Assembly: GCF_008365315.1 (NCBI RefSeq)
Contig: NZ_CP043508.1
Coordinates: 1-64,000 of the forward strand
Length of the DNA: 64,000 bases
Reading direction: 5' to 3'
Origin: Acetobacter vaccinii
GTDB taxonomy: Bacteria; Pseudomonadota; Alphaproteobacteria; Acetobacterales; Acetobacteraceae
Both the position numbers and the translations under genes were made by a program. Below the pieces are notes generated by a model. That model did not search any database. It was not told the DNA's origin and saw nothing but the letters and a program-made list of their open reading frames with translations. Positions 1 through 8,940 of this stretch are shown piece by piece. Each line of letters starts with the position of its first letter. The stretch's first letter is position 1.

Positions 1-1923
1 CCCGCCACCGGCGACTGGTTTCTGGGCTGGGATGACAACACCGGCCAGCAGCTCTGGCTGAGCAACGACGACATGGCCATGCACACCATCCTGCCCGGTT
101 CAACCGGCTGGGGGAAAAGCCAGACCATTTACAGCCTGCTGTGCAATGCCCTCGCCCAGGGCAGCGGCTGCATGATCGTGGACGGCAAAGGCTCGAACAA
201 CCTCGTCTTCTCCGTCAAGATGATGGCCCGGCGCTGGGGGCGCGAGGCTGATGTGCGCGTCATCAACATGCTGGTCTCCAGCGGGGACCGCAAAAGCCAC
301 ACCTGGGGCGCGTTCTCGGGCGTCAATCCCGAAGGGCTGAGTGAGCTGCTGCTCACCATCTTCCTGCCCGAGGACAAAAGCGGTGGGGGTGGCAGTGCGT
401 CGTATTTCCGCGACAGGGCGGACTCCCTCATCCGCGCCATGAGTTATGTCTGGGTCTGGATGCGCGATCATGCGGGCATCCCCATTACATCGGAGAGCAT
501 CCGCGCCAGCCTCTCCACCATCCAGGCGCTCATTGATCTGGTGGGCACACGCTCAGATCCATCGGAAAAGCGTGTGTTCAGCTATTACGATCTCGCCAGC
601 CAGCGCCTCATGACAATGCCGCTGCCCGAGGCCTTCCCGCTGTCTCTGCTCGACCCCGTTCGCGACTACGTCAATGAAACCGGCGGGTTTTCCAGTGGCA
701 AGGGGGGTGTGGACAGTCAGGACAAGGTGCGCGAACAGCACTCCTATGTCGTGGGTGGCTTTGCCAGAGCCTTTACCCAGATGGGCTCGACACTGGGGCA
801 TATCTTCCGCTGCGGCCTGCCCGGTGTCGATTTCCACGATATTTTCTACAACCGCCGCATTCTGGTGGTGGTTCTGCCCTCCCTCGAAAACCATCCCGAG
901 ACCAATGCCTCACTGGGCCGCATGACCATTACCGCCCAGCGGTACGCGCTTGCCCCCGCACTGGGGACATCCCTTGAGGGTGACTATGTCGATCTGGTCG
1001 TCAACCGGCCGTCCTCCGCCCCGACGGTCTATCCGATCGTCCATGACGAAGTCGGGATGTTCCTCACCCGTGGGCTGGATGTGATGATGGCCCAGGCGCG
1101 TGAACTCAATGTCGGCATCACGATTTCTTTCCAGGAGGTCGGGACCATGTATGCCGCCCTGGGCAAGGATCGGGTGGTCCCCCTGCTGGGCAATCCCAAA
1201 CTCAAGATCTTCGGGCAGATCGAAGATTCCGCCCCCACCAAGGAGTGGCTGGAAAGCACGGGCGGCACGATGCAGGTCAGCGTCCTGCCCGGCTATGAAA
1301 GCTCGCCCACCCTTGGGGTTTACAGCGGGGTGGACCGGGCCGATATCCGCGAGGTCAAGCGGATTTCGTGGAGTGATGTGCAGTCGCTGCGCAACGGGCA
1401 GGCCATTATCCTGTTCCGGGGAAAGCGGATCTACACGCGGCTGTTCTATGCGGGGATCAAACCTGCGGGCTACAACCGGCTGCATCCTCTGCTGACGCTG
1501 CATACCGTGCCTGCCGGTCGGGATCATCCCATTGCCCGGGCCATCCGGGGCGGGCAGGATATTCCCGGACGGGCCGCCCACCTGGCACCGGCCGCATCCC
1601 TTGAGGTCATCCACGACAGGATGGCGCGGATTGTTGATACGGATGCGACCGTGCGTGAGGATATCCATGCGCTGTTTGGCGCAGAGCTACCGCGTGCGGA
1701 CACACAGCCTTTTGCAGCCCTGTTCCAGAGCCTGGGCGCCTATACCAGCCCGAAGACAGACCTGCCGGTGACGATGCTGGCCCCCAAAGGCAACGTGGCG
1801 CTCTATGAGGCCATGGTCGCACTGGAGGCCCTCAACTGTGATGCTCAGGGGCAGACCCGCAGCCGTGTGGCCAGCGTCCTCAATACGCTGGCCCGCACGA
1901 CTGTCAGACGGAAAGGGCAATAA
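1..1923 (+). CDS. Type IV coupling ATPase, IcmO/DotL/TrbC-like (5' truncated by window)
   Basis: The reading frame is open from base 1, so the gene begins outside the window; 640 codons are visible. A Walker A motif (GSTGWGKS) lies at about nt 97-120, and a Walker B-like segment (YPIVHDEVGMF) at about nt 1030-1062, followed by QARELNVGITISFQE as in VirD4/TraD-type coupling proteins. The text just before Walker A (DWFLGWD, then a W-L-S-N-D-D segment) resembles IcmO/DotL and IncI TrbC proteins. Such ATPases sit at the inner membrane and pass the relaxosome to the type IV secretion channel. The N-terminal membrane part would be upstream. The next small gene starts 3 nt after the stop, so they are probably co-transcribed. 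The IcmO rather than TraG assignment is by recall, moderately sure. Confidence 0.85.
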   Translation, partial: PATGDWFLGWDDNTGQQLWLSNDDMAMHTILPGSTGWGKSQTIYSLLCNALAQGSGCMIVDGKGSNNLVFSVKMMARRWGREADVRVINMLVSSGDRKSHTWGAFSGVNPEGLSELLLTIFLPEDKSGGGGSASYFRDRADSLIRAMSYVWVWMRDHAGIPITSESIRASLSTIQALIDLVGTRSDPSEKRVFSYYDLASQRLMTMPLPEAFPLSLLDPVRDYVNETGGFSSGKGGVDSQDKVREQHSYVVGGFARAFTQMGSTLGHIFRCGLPGVDFHDIFYNRRILVVVLPSLENHPETNASLGRMTITAQRYALAPALGTSLEGDYVDLVVNRPSSAPTVYPIVHDEVGMFLTRGLDVMMAQARELNVGITISFQEVGTMYAALGKDRVVPLLGNPKLKIFGQIEDSAPTKEWLESTGGTMQVSVLPGYESSPTLGVYSGVDRADIREVKRISWSDVQSLRNGQAIILFRGKRIYTRLFYAGIKPAGYNRLHPLLTLHTVPAGRDHPIARAIRGGQDIPGRAAHLAPAASLEVIHDRMARIVDTDATVREDIHALFGAELPRADTQPFAALFQSLGAYTSPKTDLPVTMLAPKGNVALYEAMVALEALNCDAQGQTRSRVASVLNTLARTTVRRKGQ

Positions 1924-1926
1924 GCC

Positions 1927-2142
1927 ATGGCCTTCTCCACTCCGGCTGCGCCCGGTGCCGCCCCCATGACACGGGCAGAGATGATCGCCTGGTGCCAGGC
2001 ACAGGCCCGTCGGGCCGGGATCACCCGGCCAGTTCCCACGGCGCACGACCTCTACGCGGAGTTCTGCAACGACTGGTGGAAAAAGAGAGGGCGTACCCCG
2101 CCTGGACAGGACGCCCCGGCGCCAGGCGTCCAGAAGGAATGA
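1927..2142 (+). CDS. Small hypothetical protein downstream of coupling ATPase
   Basis: A 71-residue protein whose start lies 3 nt after the coupling ATPase stop, which suggests translational coupling. It has an Ala/Pro-rich N-terminus and then a compact segment (RAEMIAWCQAQARRAG, later LYAEFCNDWWKKR) that looks like two amphipathic helices. No membrane segment or known domain is recognised. Position alone links it to conjugation. The alternative start at Met14 would give a 58-residue protein. Confidence 0.5.
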   Translation: MAFSTPAAPGAAPMTRAEMIAWCQAQARRAGITRPVPTAHDLYAEFCNDWWKKRGRTPPGQDAPAPGVQKE

Positions 2143-2158
2143 CCTCTCAAAACCCGTG

Positions 2159-2701
2159 TCAGGCCGCTGCTCTTTTGGGGCGGCCCCGCCTCTGGGGCTG
2201 GGGTTTTTCATCGGCGGCAGTGGCAGCGTCGGCGTCAACACCCCCCTCACTGCGCGTCTGAGTGGCGGCCGCACTCCGTCCCAGGCCGATTTCCTGGGCA
2301 AGGCGGGAGCGTTGCTCGGCGTAGCTGGGGGCGACCATCGGATAATCCGCAGGCAGACCCCAGCGCTGGCGATACTGTTCCGGTGTCATATCGTAGGCGG
2401 ATTTAAGATGACGCTTGAGCATCTTGAGCTTTTTGCCGTCTTCCAGGCAGACGATATAGTCAGGATAGACAGATTTCTTGATCGGAACCGCAGGGACAAG
2501 GTCCTTGTTGGCAACAGGGGCAGACCCTGTGCTGGTCAGGGCAGTGTAGACAGCCCCGATCAGTCCGGGCAGCTGGTCGGCTGCAATGGTGTTACTGGAC
2601 ACATAGGCCGCCACGATTTCGGTGGTCAGGACATGAAATGCAGAAGCCCCTGAGGGATCGGAAGACGTCGTCATCAATGCTTGCTCCGTAATAGCCGTCA
2701 A
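2159..2701 (-). CDS. MucR/Ros-family transcriptional regulator
   Basis: A 180-residue protein matching the MucR/Ros family, DNA-binding regulators of alphaproteobacteria. The hallmark stretch YIVCLEDGKKLKMLKRHL is followed by MTPEQYRQRWGLPADYPM, the usual core of the prokaryotic zinc finger. The second metal cysteine is Asp here (C-L-E-D) and the distal His positions are altered, as in the zinc-free members known from Mesorhizobium. The C-terminus is a basic, low-complexity tail. Met10 is an alternative start. It converges with the coupling ATPase unit and may control conjugation or surface genes, but its targets cannot be seen. Confidence 0.85.
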   Translation of the reverse strand: MTAITEQALMTTSSDPSGASAFHVLTTEIVAAYVSSNTIAADQLPGLIGAVYTALTSTGSAPVANKDLVPAVPIKKSVYPDYIVCLEDGKKLKMLKRHLKSAYDMTPEQYRQRWGLPADYPMVAPSYAEQRSRLAQEIGLGRSAAATQTRSEGGVDADAATAADEKPQPQRRGRPKRAAA

Positions 2702-2943
2702 AGCGATTATATGCGTAATAGTGACAATACTTGTTCTTCTATCAGATTAATCTTGCGAAAACAAAAAATTATGCAGTGATCTTGAGAATAATCATTCTTA
2801 AAATATAAAACTGCCGTCTGACACTTTTTCCCATAAAATGTCCTGACAATGGACATCAGAACATGCTTCTTGGAAACCGACACTCTGCAGGACAATAGCG
2901 CATTATCTCACAGGGTCTTCTTTGCCATTTACGTAACTGCTGT

Positions 2944-2958
2944 ATTTATCGTATAAAT
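2944..2958. promoter_or_regulatory. Inverted repeat before Phd-type antitoxin (putative operator)
   Basis: ATTTAT-CGT-ATAAAT is a perfect 6-bp inverted repeat 23 nt upstream of the antitoxin start. Phd/YefM antitoxins usually bind such palindromes to repress their own operon. The operator role is inferred from position. Confidence 0.5.
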
Positions 2959-2981
2959 GTTCTACAGTGAAGGAGAACACC

Positions 2982-3236
2982 ATGCTGACATTTTCGACAA
3001 GCGATCTGTCACGCAAATCAGGCGACATCATCGCCAGTGCTTTGCAGGGACCTGTGACAATCAACCAGCGCGGCAAGCCCAGATTGATCATGCTCAGCGT
3101 TGAACAATACGAGAGGCTTACCCGAGAAGCAGACGAGCGCCTTGCAGGTGCGACATCAGAGATGCCTCCTGATCTTGCCCATGAGATTGAAAAAGCGATC
3201 GACGGCTACCTGCTGGATGTTCTGCCGAAGTCATGA
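2982..3236 (+). CDS. Phd/YefM-family antitoxin
   Basis: An 84-residue protein with the Phd/YefM N-terminal DNA-binding fold (FSTSDLSRKSGDIIASAL, then VTINQRGKPRLIMLSVEQYERL). The ATG at 2982 is chosen over a GTG at 2967 because AAGGAG lies about 7 nt before it. The C-terminal, probably disordered toxin-binding part follows residue 60. Its stop overlaps the next gene by 4 nt (ATGA), the usual antitoxin-toxin coupling. It would neutralise the downstream product and repress the operon through the palindrome at 2944-2958. Confidence 0.85.
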   Translation: MLTFSTSDLSRKSGDIIASALQGPVTINQRGKPRLIMLSVEQYERLTREADERLAGATSEMPPDLAHEIEKAIDGYLLDVLPKS

Positions 3237-3646
3237 AAACGGATTTGAGACCAGGAGTGGTCTTGCGATATCCCTATCTGTGGCACTGGCAGGATATTCG
3301 TGGAGAAAGCGAAGGACGCAAAGACCGTCCGACAACCATTGCGGCCGCTTTTATAGCACGGGACAATCGCCACTACGTTCTGTTGCTACCCGTGACAACA
3401 CAGCCACCAGCCCCGGAGCGCATAGCCGTTGAAGTTCCTGCCACAGAGAAAAAACGAGCAGGCCTTGATCTGAACAGGCAACAATGGATTTTGCTTGATG
3501 AGTATAACCTGGACCCGATTGCCACATCATACTACCTACAGGGAAGTCCTCAACTGGGACAGTTCAGTGATGCGTTTATGCGCCTCCTGCTGACACATTT
3601 CAAAAGCCTCTTACCGCAGGCAAAACGCATAACACGTTATCCTTAA
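3233..3646 (+). CDS. Putative PemK/MazF-like toxin partner
   Basis: A 137-residue protein translationally coupled (ATGA overlap) to the Phd-type antitoxin. It starts LRPGVVLRYPYLWHWQ and has KDRPTTIAAAF and YVLLLPVTTQP strands, resembling alphaproteobacterial proteins annotated as PemK-like growth inhibitors (MazF/Kid/CcdB fold, usually RNA-cleaving). Catalytic residues cannot be assigned with confidence. The pairing is unusual because Phd-like antitoxins more often accompany Doc, YoeB or PIN toxins. Toxin identity rests on context plus recall of similar two-gene pairs. Confidence 0.6.
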   Translation: MKTDLRPGVVLRYPYLWHWQDIRGESEGRKDRPTTIAAAFIARDNRHYVLLLPVTTQPPAPERIAVEVPATEKKRAGLDLNRQQWILLDEYNLDPIATSYYLQGSPQLGQFSDAFMRLLLTHFKSLLPQAKRITRYP

Positions 3647-4009
3647 TCTCGATTTCAGTCCAACCAGGACGACCGTGAGAGGAAGTTCGAAAACGTACGA
3701 TAAGCGGCACCGTATCCAAGACGTTGATTTTAAGACCAGTTACGTGACCAGTTTTCGTCTATCTTTGGGTCATCTTGTCGTAGTCACATAAACGCTCGTT
3801 AAAGTGACAACCAGCGGGGAAGATGGCTGTCTTCCACTGCTTTCCTTACCATGCATTTTCTTGGATTACCTTTCCAAACTGCTTCTCACAGCTCCCCAAC
3901 CTTGGCCATGCCCGCTCCGTCATCGAGAGCGGTCCCATCAGAATTATGAATAAAATTTAATTTATTCATCCTATCAACCGTAACGCGCAACTGATATCCC
4001 GCCGTTAAT
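3647..4009. other. Intergenic stretch, no gene seen
   Basis: About 360 nt between the toxin and the TonB receptor control region. No reading frame with coding character was seen on either strand. It becomes AT-rich towards 3940-3970, which may hold the receptor promoter. Confidence 0.5.
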
Positions 4010-4028
4010 AATAATGATTCTCATTACA
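4010..4028. promoter_or_regulatory. Fur box upstream of TonB receptor
   Basis: The 19 bases centred on ATAATGATTCTCATTA match about 15 of 19 positions of the classical Fur box. The site ends about 20 nt before the receptor start, so iron-dependent repression by Fur is expected. Confidence 0.75.
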
Positions 4029-4048
4029 ATTCCTGGTAGGATATTGAT

Positions 4049-6421
4049 GTGACACTCCACCATGTAACCCATCTTCGGGCGGCCGCCCTTCTGGCCTCAA
4101 CGTTCCTTTCTTTAGGAGGAATATCTTCCGTTCAGGCGGAAGATATCGTAAAAAAAACAAATAATGAAAAAGTTATTGAGAGCAAGAAATCAAATAACAA
4201 ACAGTCATCATCAAAAAATACCACAAAACAGAAAAATATAATTAATGTTTCTTCAAAAACTGATGAAAGCATTCTTGTGCGAGCCAGGCGGTGGGACCAT
4301 GGGAGTTATACAGCACCAGAAACAAGTGCTTCCACGGGGTTGCCATTAAGCTTACGGGAAACACCGCAGACCGTCACAGTTATGACGCGGCAGGTGATGG
4401 ATGATCAGCAGATCAATACCCTGGATGACGTTCTGAATACCACTCCTGGCGTTACATCCTATGCAAACGATAATGCAGGGAGAACAACATATCGCGCACG
4501 TGGCTTCGACATTACCAATTACAAGATTGATGGCATGCAGATTGATGCCTCAACAAGCTTTGGCGGTGTTGGATCATCCATGAATATGGACCTGTATGAT
4601 AATGTGCAGATCGTCCGTGGAGCCAACGGTCTTTTGGGCGGGACGGGGGATCCATCCGCAACTATCTACTTGCAACGCAAAGCACCTCAGAGAGAATTTT
4701 CGGCAAATGGTCTCCTAAGACTAGGTAACTGGAACGAGCACCGCGTCATGGCGGACCTCAATACTCCTCTTAATCATTCAGGAACTATTCGCAGTAGATA
4801 TGTGTTTTCGTGGGATGACACCGATACCTTCAGGGTCAGAGAACATGTCAACCGCATTGGGGCTCTTGCAAACTTCACGGCAGACATCTCTTCACGGGAT
4901 ACGCTCAATTTCGGCTTTCAATATGAAAGAACCCGTAATGATGGTGCGTCCTGGGGAACCAATGTTCCTATCTGGTATGCAGATGGCACCAAAACCAATC
5001 TGCCTCGTAGCACCAACCCTGCTGCGGACTGGAGCCAGGCCACGCGTGACCAGTATACAGCGTTTATCAACTACGATCATGATTTCTCAGCAGGCTGGCA
5101 TCTGAAGGCAGGCTACATGCGTACTCAGGGGAGTTCCTATAACAACCTTGGTGTCGCAAAAATCAATAATGCATCACGGGGAACTTATGGGGGTTTTTGG
5201 AATCAGGATGGGACTGGGGCGTATCTGAACGCTCTACATGCTGAGTATGAAGATGCGCGAGATAATGCTGACGTCCATATCTCTGGCCCCATTCATGCTT
5301 TCGGTCGTAAACATCAACTGGTCTTTGGTTTCAATGGATATAATGATGAACTGACACAGTATTCATTCAGTAAGGCTTTAGGAAACTGCTCGATTGCTGG
5401 TGTCACTCCCTATTCAGGGTGTCAGTATCGGGCAACCGGTCTTCCTATTGCTAACTGGCAGACATGGGACGGATCTTACCCTAACTTTGCAACGCACCGC
5501 ACACACGCGCGTGAGGTTGATGTCACTCGAAATTACGGTGCGTATGCCTCTGGTAGGTTTGTGCTAGCCAAGGGGCTTTCCCTTATTCTCGGTGGGCGCA
5601 TGAGCAGTTATCAAGCTTACACCGGCACGTATAATACAGCCAACAAATACTCAGGATCCACCAGTACAGGTCAGCAAAACGCCGTTCTGACCCCTTATGC
5701 CGGTATGGTCTATGACTTTACAAAGACCATGTCGATTTATGGAAGCTACACAAACGTTTACACACCTCAATCAAACCTGCGGGATGCCAACAACAAACCC
5801 CTCGATCCGGTCATGGGAAAAAGCTATGAAACGGGTTTGAAAGGTGCGTTCTTCAAGCAACGTCTTAACACGTCTCTCGCATTCTATCTCAACCGCCAAA
5901 ACAATGTTGCCCAGGCAACTGGCGCAACAAATTCCACCACCGGTGAAGCTATTTATGAGTCTGTCAATGGTGTGAAGACTGAAGGTATTGATTTTGATGC
6001 TTCAGGTGAGCTTCTACCCGGTTGGAACGTATTCTTTGGTTACAGCTATCTCTACGAAAAAGGGTTGAGTTATCGTCAGGATCCGCATCACCTTGTGCGT
6101 CTAACAACAAGTTATACTTTCCCTGGAAAACTCCATCATCTGACTATTGGTGGTGGTGTCTCCAGCCAGTCCAGCACAGAATGGTCCACCAATCCCGGGC
6201 GTCCTCTTGGAAATGGCAAGTATGATTCTTCCAACCTTCGTGTCAAAGGCTACACGCTCATTAATATCATGGCGCGGTATCGTGTTGCCAACTGGCTCGA
6301 TATTGCAGGGAATATTACCAATCTCACAGACCGGACTTACGTACGTCAGGAAGGGTTTTACGATGGCATGATCTATGGCGAGCCACGCACTTTTAGCTTT
6401 ACTCTACGTGGTCATTATTGA
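4049..6421 (+). CDS. TonB-dependent siderophore receptor
   Basis: A 790-residue outer-membrane receptor. The GTG start is preceded by GGTAGG at a good distance. A signal peptide (hydrophobic residues 10-24, cleavage likely after SVQA) is followed by a Lys/Asn/Ser-rich linker of about 40 residues, unusual for this family. The plug domain starts near residue 105 (LRETPQTVTVMTRQVMDD, then LNTTPGVTSY) and includes the IVRGANGLLGGTGDPSA segment typical of siderophore receptors. The rest is beta-barrel, ending in the aromatic signature FSFTLRGHY. It should import a ferric siderophore using TonB energy. The Fur box at 4010-4028 implies iron repression. No TonB, regulator or siderophore biosynthesis gene adjoins it. 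Confidence 0.92.
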   Translation: MTLHHVTHLRAAALLASTFLSLGGISSVQAEDIVKKTNNEKVIESKKSNNKQSSSKNTTKQKNIINVSSKTDESILVRARRWDHGSYTAPETSASTGLPLSLRETPQTVTVMTRQVMDDQQINTLDDVLNTTPGVTSYANDNAGRTTYRARGFDITNYKIDGMQIDASTSFGGVGSSMNMDLYDNVQIVRGANGLLGGTGDPSATIYLQRKAPQREFSANGLLRLGNWNEHRVMADLNTPLNHSGTIRSRYVFSWDDTDTFRVREHVNRIGALANFTADISSRDTLNFGFQYERTRNDGASWGTNVPIWYADGTKTNLPRSTNPAADWSQATRDQYTAFINYDHDFSAGWHLKAGYMRTQGSSYNNLGVAKINNASRGTYGGFWNQDGTGAYLNALHAEYEDARDNADVHISGPIHAFGRKHQLVFGFNGYNDELTQYSFSKALGNCSIAGVTPYSGCQYRATGLPIANWQTWDGSYPNFATHRTHAREVDVTRNYGAYASGRFVLAKGLSLILGGRMSSYQAYTGTYNTANKYSGSTSTGQQNAVLTPYAGMVYDFTKTMSIYGSYTNVYTPQSNLRDANNKPLDPVMGKSYETGLKGAFFKQRLNTSLAFYLNRQNNVAQATGATNSTTGEAIYESVNGVKTEGIDFDASGELLPGWNVFFGYSYLYEKGLSYRQDPHHLVRLTTSYTFPGKLHHLTIGGGVSSQSSTEWSTNPGRPLGNGKYDSSNLRVKGYTLINIMARYRVANWLDIAGNITNLTDRTYVRQEGFYDGMIYGEPRTFSFTLRGHY

Positions 6422-6462
6422 ACCTTCTGAGACTATTCAGTCTTTTACACATGAACTGGAAA

Positions 6463-6492
6463 CTCTAAATGTCTGACCATAGACATTTAGAG
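6463..6492. terminator. 12-bp stem hairpin after TonB receptor
   Basis: CTCTAAATGTCT / AGACATTTAGAG form a perfect 12-bp stem with the 6-nt loop GACCAT, 40 nt after the receptor stop. There is no clear T-run, partly because IS1182 copy 1 begins 3 nt later, so the original downstream sequence is displaced. It may be a terminator or mRNA-stabilising hairpin. Confidence 0.5.
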
Positions 6493-6495
6493 ACC

Positions 6496-8019
6496 GATAG
6501 TGTTGAAAAACTCATGGTGAAGAGTGAAAGTGTTGCCAAGCCACTTCGACATAAGTGCAGCTTTCTTGCCTCAGGTGGATAAGGCAGGCGCTCCGGGAGG
6601 TATCAGTTTCGCCATTTTGCGGAGATTTTGAGCAGCTGCGGCGAGATGGAACTCATCACGGGCACCGTTTGGTCCTCTGAGCCTCAACCGATCGATCTTC
6701 AAAATGCGCTTGAGGTGAGCAAACAGCATTTCAACCTTCTTTCGTTCTCGTCTGGAGATAATATAGGCGTCGGTTAAAGCAATGTCGCGGGCCATATCAC
6801 GAGCGCCTTCATGAATAGAGCGCAGAACCTTACGATTGGGCTGATTGGGGCAGCATTTTGGTTTGAGAGTGCATACGTCGCACGCCAGTTTCGACGAACG
6901 GTATCGAAGTAGGTTGTCGGGAGGGGCATTTGGTTGATCCGAGTTGATCTTGCGCCACTGCTGCTTCAGTTGCTGTCCTCCAGGACAGATGTAAAGATCG
7001 TGCACGTGGTCATATGTGAAATCTCGACGTTCGAAAGTCCCGTCCTGCCGGGCAGATTTGTCGAAGACCGGAATGTGAGGTTCGATGCCACGCTCATGAA
7101 CCAGCCACGCAAGATTTTCAGCGGATCCATAAGCTGTATCCGCCGCAAGCCTTTCGGGCCATATTCCAAATGTTTCCTGCGTACGCTCTATCATTCGGCG
7201 TTGCGCCGTAACCTCGGCCTGCCGGATGGCTGTCGTGGTTTCTACATCCATGATGACAGCCGATTTAAGGTCGATGAGGTAATTTGTGCAGTAGGCATAA
7301 TAAGCAAGGCCACCGCTTGCAGCGTTCCAACGTGCCGCAGGATCGACCGGAGAGATATATTTTGGTTGCACGGGCGTAGCAGACCCAAATGCAGCATCGT
7401 CCAGCACCGAGAAATACTCCCGCACAGCACGTTGGGCTGCCTCGATCGGCAGTTTATCTGGGCCCGGAACACTACGCTGCCGATTAGCGTCAGCCTTGAT
7501 CGTGCTGGCATCGACCGCAAAGCCTTCACCGCCCACCAGTCCCTTGGCGATACACTGCCGGACGGTCATTTCGAACATTTGGCGAAGCAGATCACTCTCC
7601 CGGAAGCGTCCGTGCCGGTTTTTCGAGAATGTCGAATGATCAGGCACAGGGCCGTTGAGACCAAGGCCACAGAACCACCGGTAGGCCAGGTTAAGATGGA
7701 CTTCTTCACATAGCCGTCGCTCGGATCGAATACCCATCACGTAGCCAACGATTAACATCCTGATGATCAGCTCGGGATCGATTGAAGGCCGTCCCGTGCC
7801 GCTGTAAAATGGACGAAGATGCTCACGCAGGCCGTCCAGATCGACAAAGCGATCAATTGAACGCAAAAGATGGCCAGCTGGCACATGGTCTTCAAGACGG
7901 AACTCGTAGAACAGTGCCTCCTGTATTTTCGTTCGATCACCCATCATTTGCAGGTTCCTCCTGCGAAGAGTGAATCAGTGCTTCACTCTCAAAGCAAGCG
8001 CGACTTTTTCAACACTATC
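6496..8019 (-). mobile_element. IS1182-family insertion sequence, copy 1
   Basis: A 1,524-bp element ending in 15-bp inverted repeats (GATAGTGTTGAAAAA at both ends) and flanked by the 4-bp direct repeat GACC (6492-6495 and 8020-8023). The same 1,524-bp element recurs at 20917-22440 and 48381-49904, which fixes the ends. It carries one transposase gene on the minus strand. Confidence 0.95.
6571..7947 (-). CDS. IS1182-family transposase, copy 1
   Basis: A 458-residue DDE transposase. The N-terminal DUF772-type domain (RPSIDPELIIRMLIVGYVMG) precedes the catalytic core (GFAVDASTIKADANRQ for the first Asp, ADTAYGSAENLAWL for the second, RRERKKVEMLFAHLKR around the Glu). A Cys-rich segment (ACDVCTLKPKCCPN) lies before the last motif, as usual in IS1182 members. 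The frame is intact, so the element may be active. The protein is identical in all three copies. Confidence 0.93.
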   Translation of the reverse strand: MMGDRTKIQEALFYEFRLEDHVPAGHLLRSIDRFVDLDGLREHLRPFYSGTGRPSIDPELIIRMLIVGYVMGIRSERRLCEEVHLNLAYRWFCGLGLNGPVPDHSTFSKNRHGRFRESDLLRQMFEMTVRQCIAKGLVGGEGFAVDASTIKADANRQRSVPGPDKLPIEAAQRAVREYFSVLDDAAFGSATPVQPKYISPVDPAARWNAASGGLAYYAYCTNYLIDLKSAVIMDVETTTAIRQAEVTAQRRMIERTQETFGIWPERLAADTAYGSAENLAWLVHERGIEPHIPVFDKSARQDGTFERRDFTYDHVHDLYICPGGQQLKQQWRKINSDQPNAPPDNLLRYRSSKLACDVCTLKPKCCPNQPNRKVLRSIHEGARDMARDIALTDAYIISRRERKKVEMLFAHLKRILKIDRLRLRGPNGARDEFHLAAAAQNLRKMAKLIPPGAPALST

Positions 8020-8029
8020 GACCCATAGA

Positions 8030-8111
8030 AGACATTCTGCTCGCCCCTGATCTACCTGTCCGCTCAATCATATAAAAGCGGACTTTCCGCTTCCGCCTTC
8101 ATCTCGGACAT
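8030..8111. repeat. Palindromic intergenic repeat, copy P1
   Basis: Member of a dispersed repeat family with a head like GACATTCYGCTTACCCCCTGA, a central stem-loop and a tail like CTCATNTCGGACAT. Here the stem is GTCCGCT (8058-8064) / AGCGGAC (8077-8083). It begins 10 nt after IS1182 copy 1 and precedes the recombinase gene. Other members are near 16019, 19358, 22441 (split by IS copy 2) and 49905 (split by IS copy 3). Confidence 0.6.
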
Positions 8112-8228
8112 CAGCACGTTGATATGTGGTTCCGGAAAGCGGACGGTCGGCAATAGTTCTCGTTATCCGCCGATGTCCTCCTCCAGACTTCTGATTGCTG
8201 CATGTGCAGCTGATCAGGAGAAAGTATC

Positions 8229-8867
8229 ATGGAAAAGAAAACGCGTTTTCCATCGCCTACGCTGAAGGCGTCCATGCCTTGGAATGCAGGAAAAATGGTT
8301 GGCGCCAAGCGGGCGCTTAAAGAAAAGCACGTCTGGGCTATTCGGTTTTGGCTGGGGAGCGAACAGCGTATCAGAGACAGAGCTTTGTTTGATCTTGCTC
8401 TCGATAGCAAACTCAGAGGCTGCGATCTTGTCAGCCTTCATATCGGCGACATCGTTACCAGTGGTCAGGTGCGCCACCGAGCCATGGTCGTCCAGCAGAA
8501 AACCCGGCGACCTGTGCAATTCGAAATTACAGAAACAACGCGAGAAAGCGTGCGGGCGTGGCTGGAACATCGAGGTGGTGGCTTGAATGAGTATGTTTTT
8601 CCAAGTCGCCTAAGCGCCAAAGCTCACCTGAGCACAAGGCAATACGCCCGGCTTTTGGATCAATGGGTTCAGGCGGTGGGGCTGATCGCCGGGGAATATG
8701 GAACTCATTCGCTCCGCCGGACTAAGGTTGCCATGATTTACAAACGAACCGGTAATATCCGAGCCGTGCAGATCCTGCTGGGTCATTCAAAACTGGATAG
8801 TACGGTTCGATACCTTGGGGTGGATGTCGAGGACGCTCTGGCTCTGTCGGAAGCCACTGATCTCTGA
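8229..8867 (+). CDS. Short tyrosine recombinase (integrase)
   Basis: A 212-residue site-specific recombinase of the catalytic-domain-only type, similar in size to FimB/FimE. The active-site residues are visible: Arg63 (LRGCDL), His160 and Arg163 (HSLRRTK), His186 (LGHSKLDSTVRY) and the nucleophile Tyr195. There is no N-terminal SAM-like core-binding domain beyond about 50 residues. It stands alone between a palindromic repeat and a toxin-antitoxin pair. It could invert or excise nearby DNA; the palindromic repeats are possible but unproven substrates. The start follows CAGGAGAAAGTATC. Confidence 0.9.
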   Translation: MEKKTRFPSPTLKASMPWNAGKMVGAKRALKEKHVWAIRFWLGSEQRIRDRALFDLALDSKLRGCDLVSLHIGDIVTSGQVRHRAMVVQQKTRRPVQFEITETTRESVRAWLEHRGGGLNEYVFPSRLSAKAHLSTRQYARLLDQWVQAVGLIAGEYGTHSLRRTKVAMIYKRTGNIRAVQILLGHSKLDSTVRYLGVDVEDALALSEATDL

Positions 8868-8903
8868 AACAAACATGCCTCAGGAATTCTCTACCTCCTC
8901 CCT

Positions 8904-8928
8904 ATGTGTACATGTTATGATGACACAT
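8904..8928. promoter_or_regulatory. Inverted repeat before Phd/VapC operon
   Basis: ATGTGT (8904-8909) and ACACAT (8923-8928) form an interrupted palindrome 12 nt before the antitoxin start, in the place of a typical antitoxin-bound operator. Confidence 0.45.
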
Positions 8929-8940
8929 GGGGAGGAGACC

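Noticed and set aside
6934..7713. A 259-codon open frame on the plus strand, repeated at 21355 and 48819
   Set aside because: It is antisense to the intact IS1182 transposase in all three copies and has no family resemblance.
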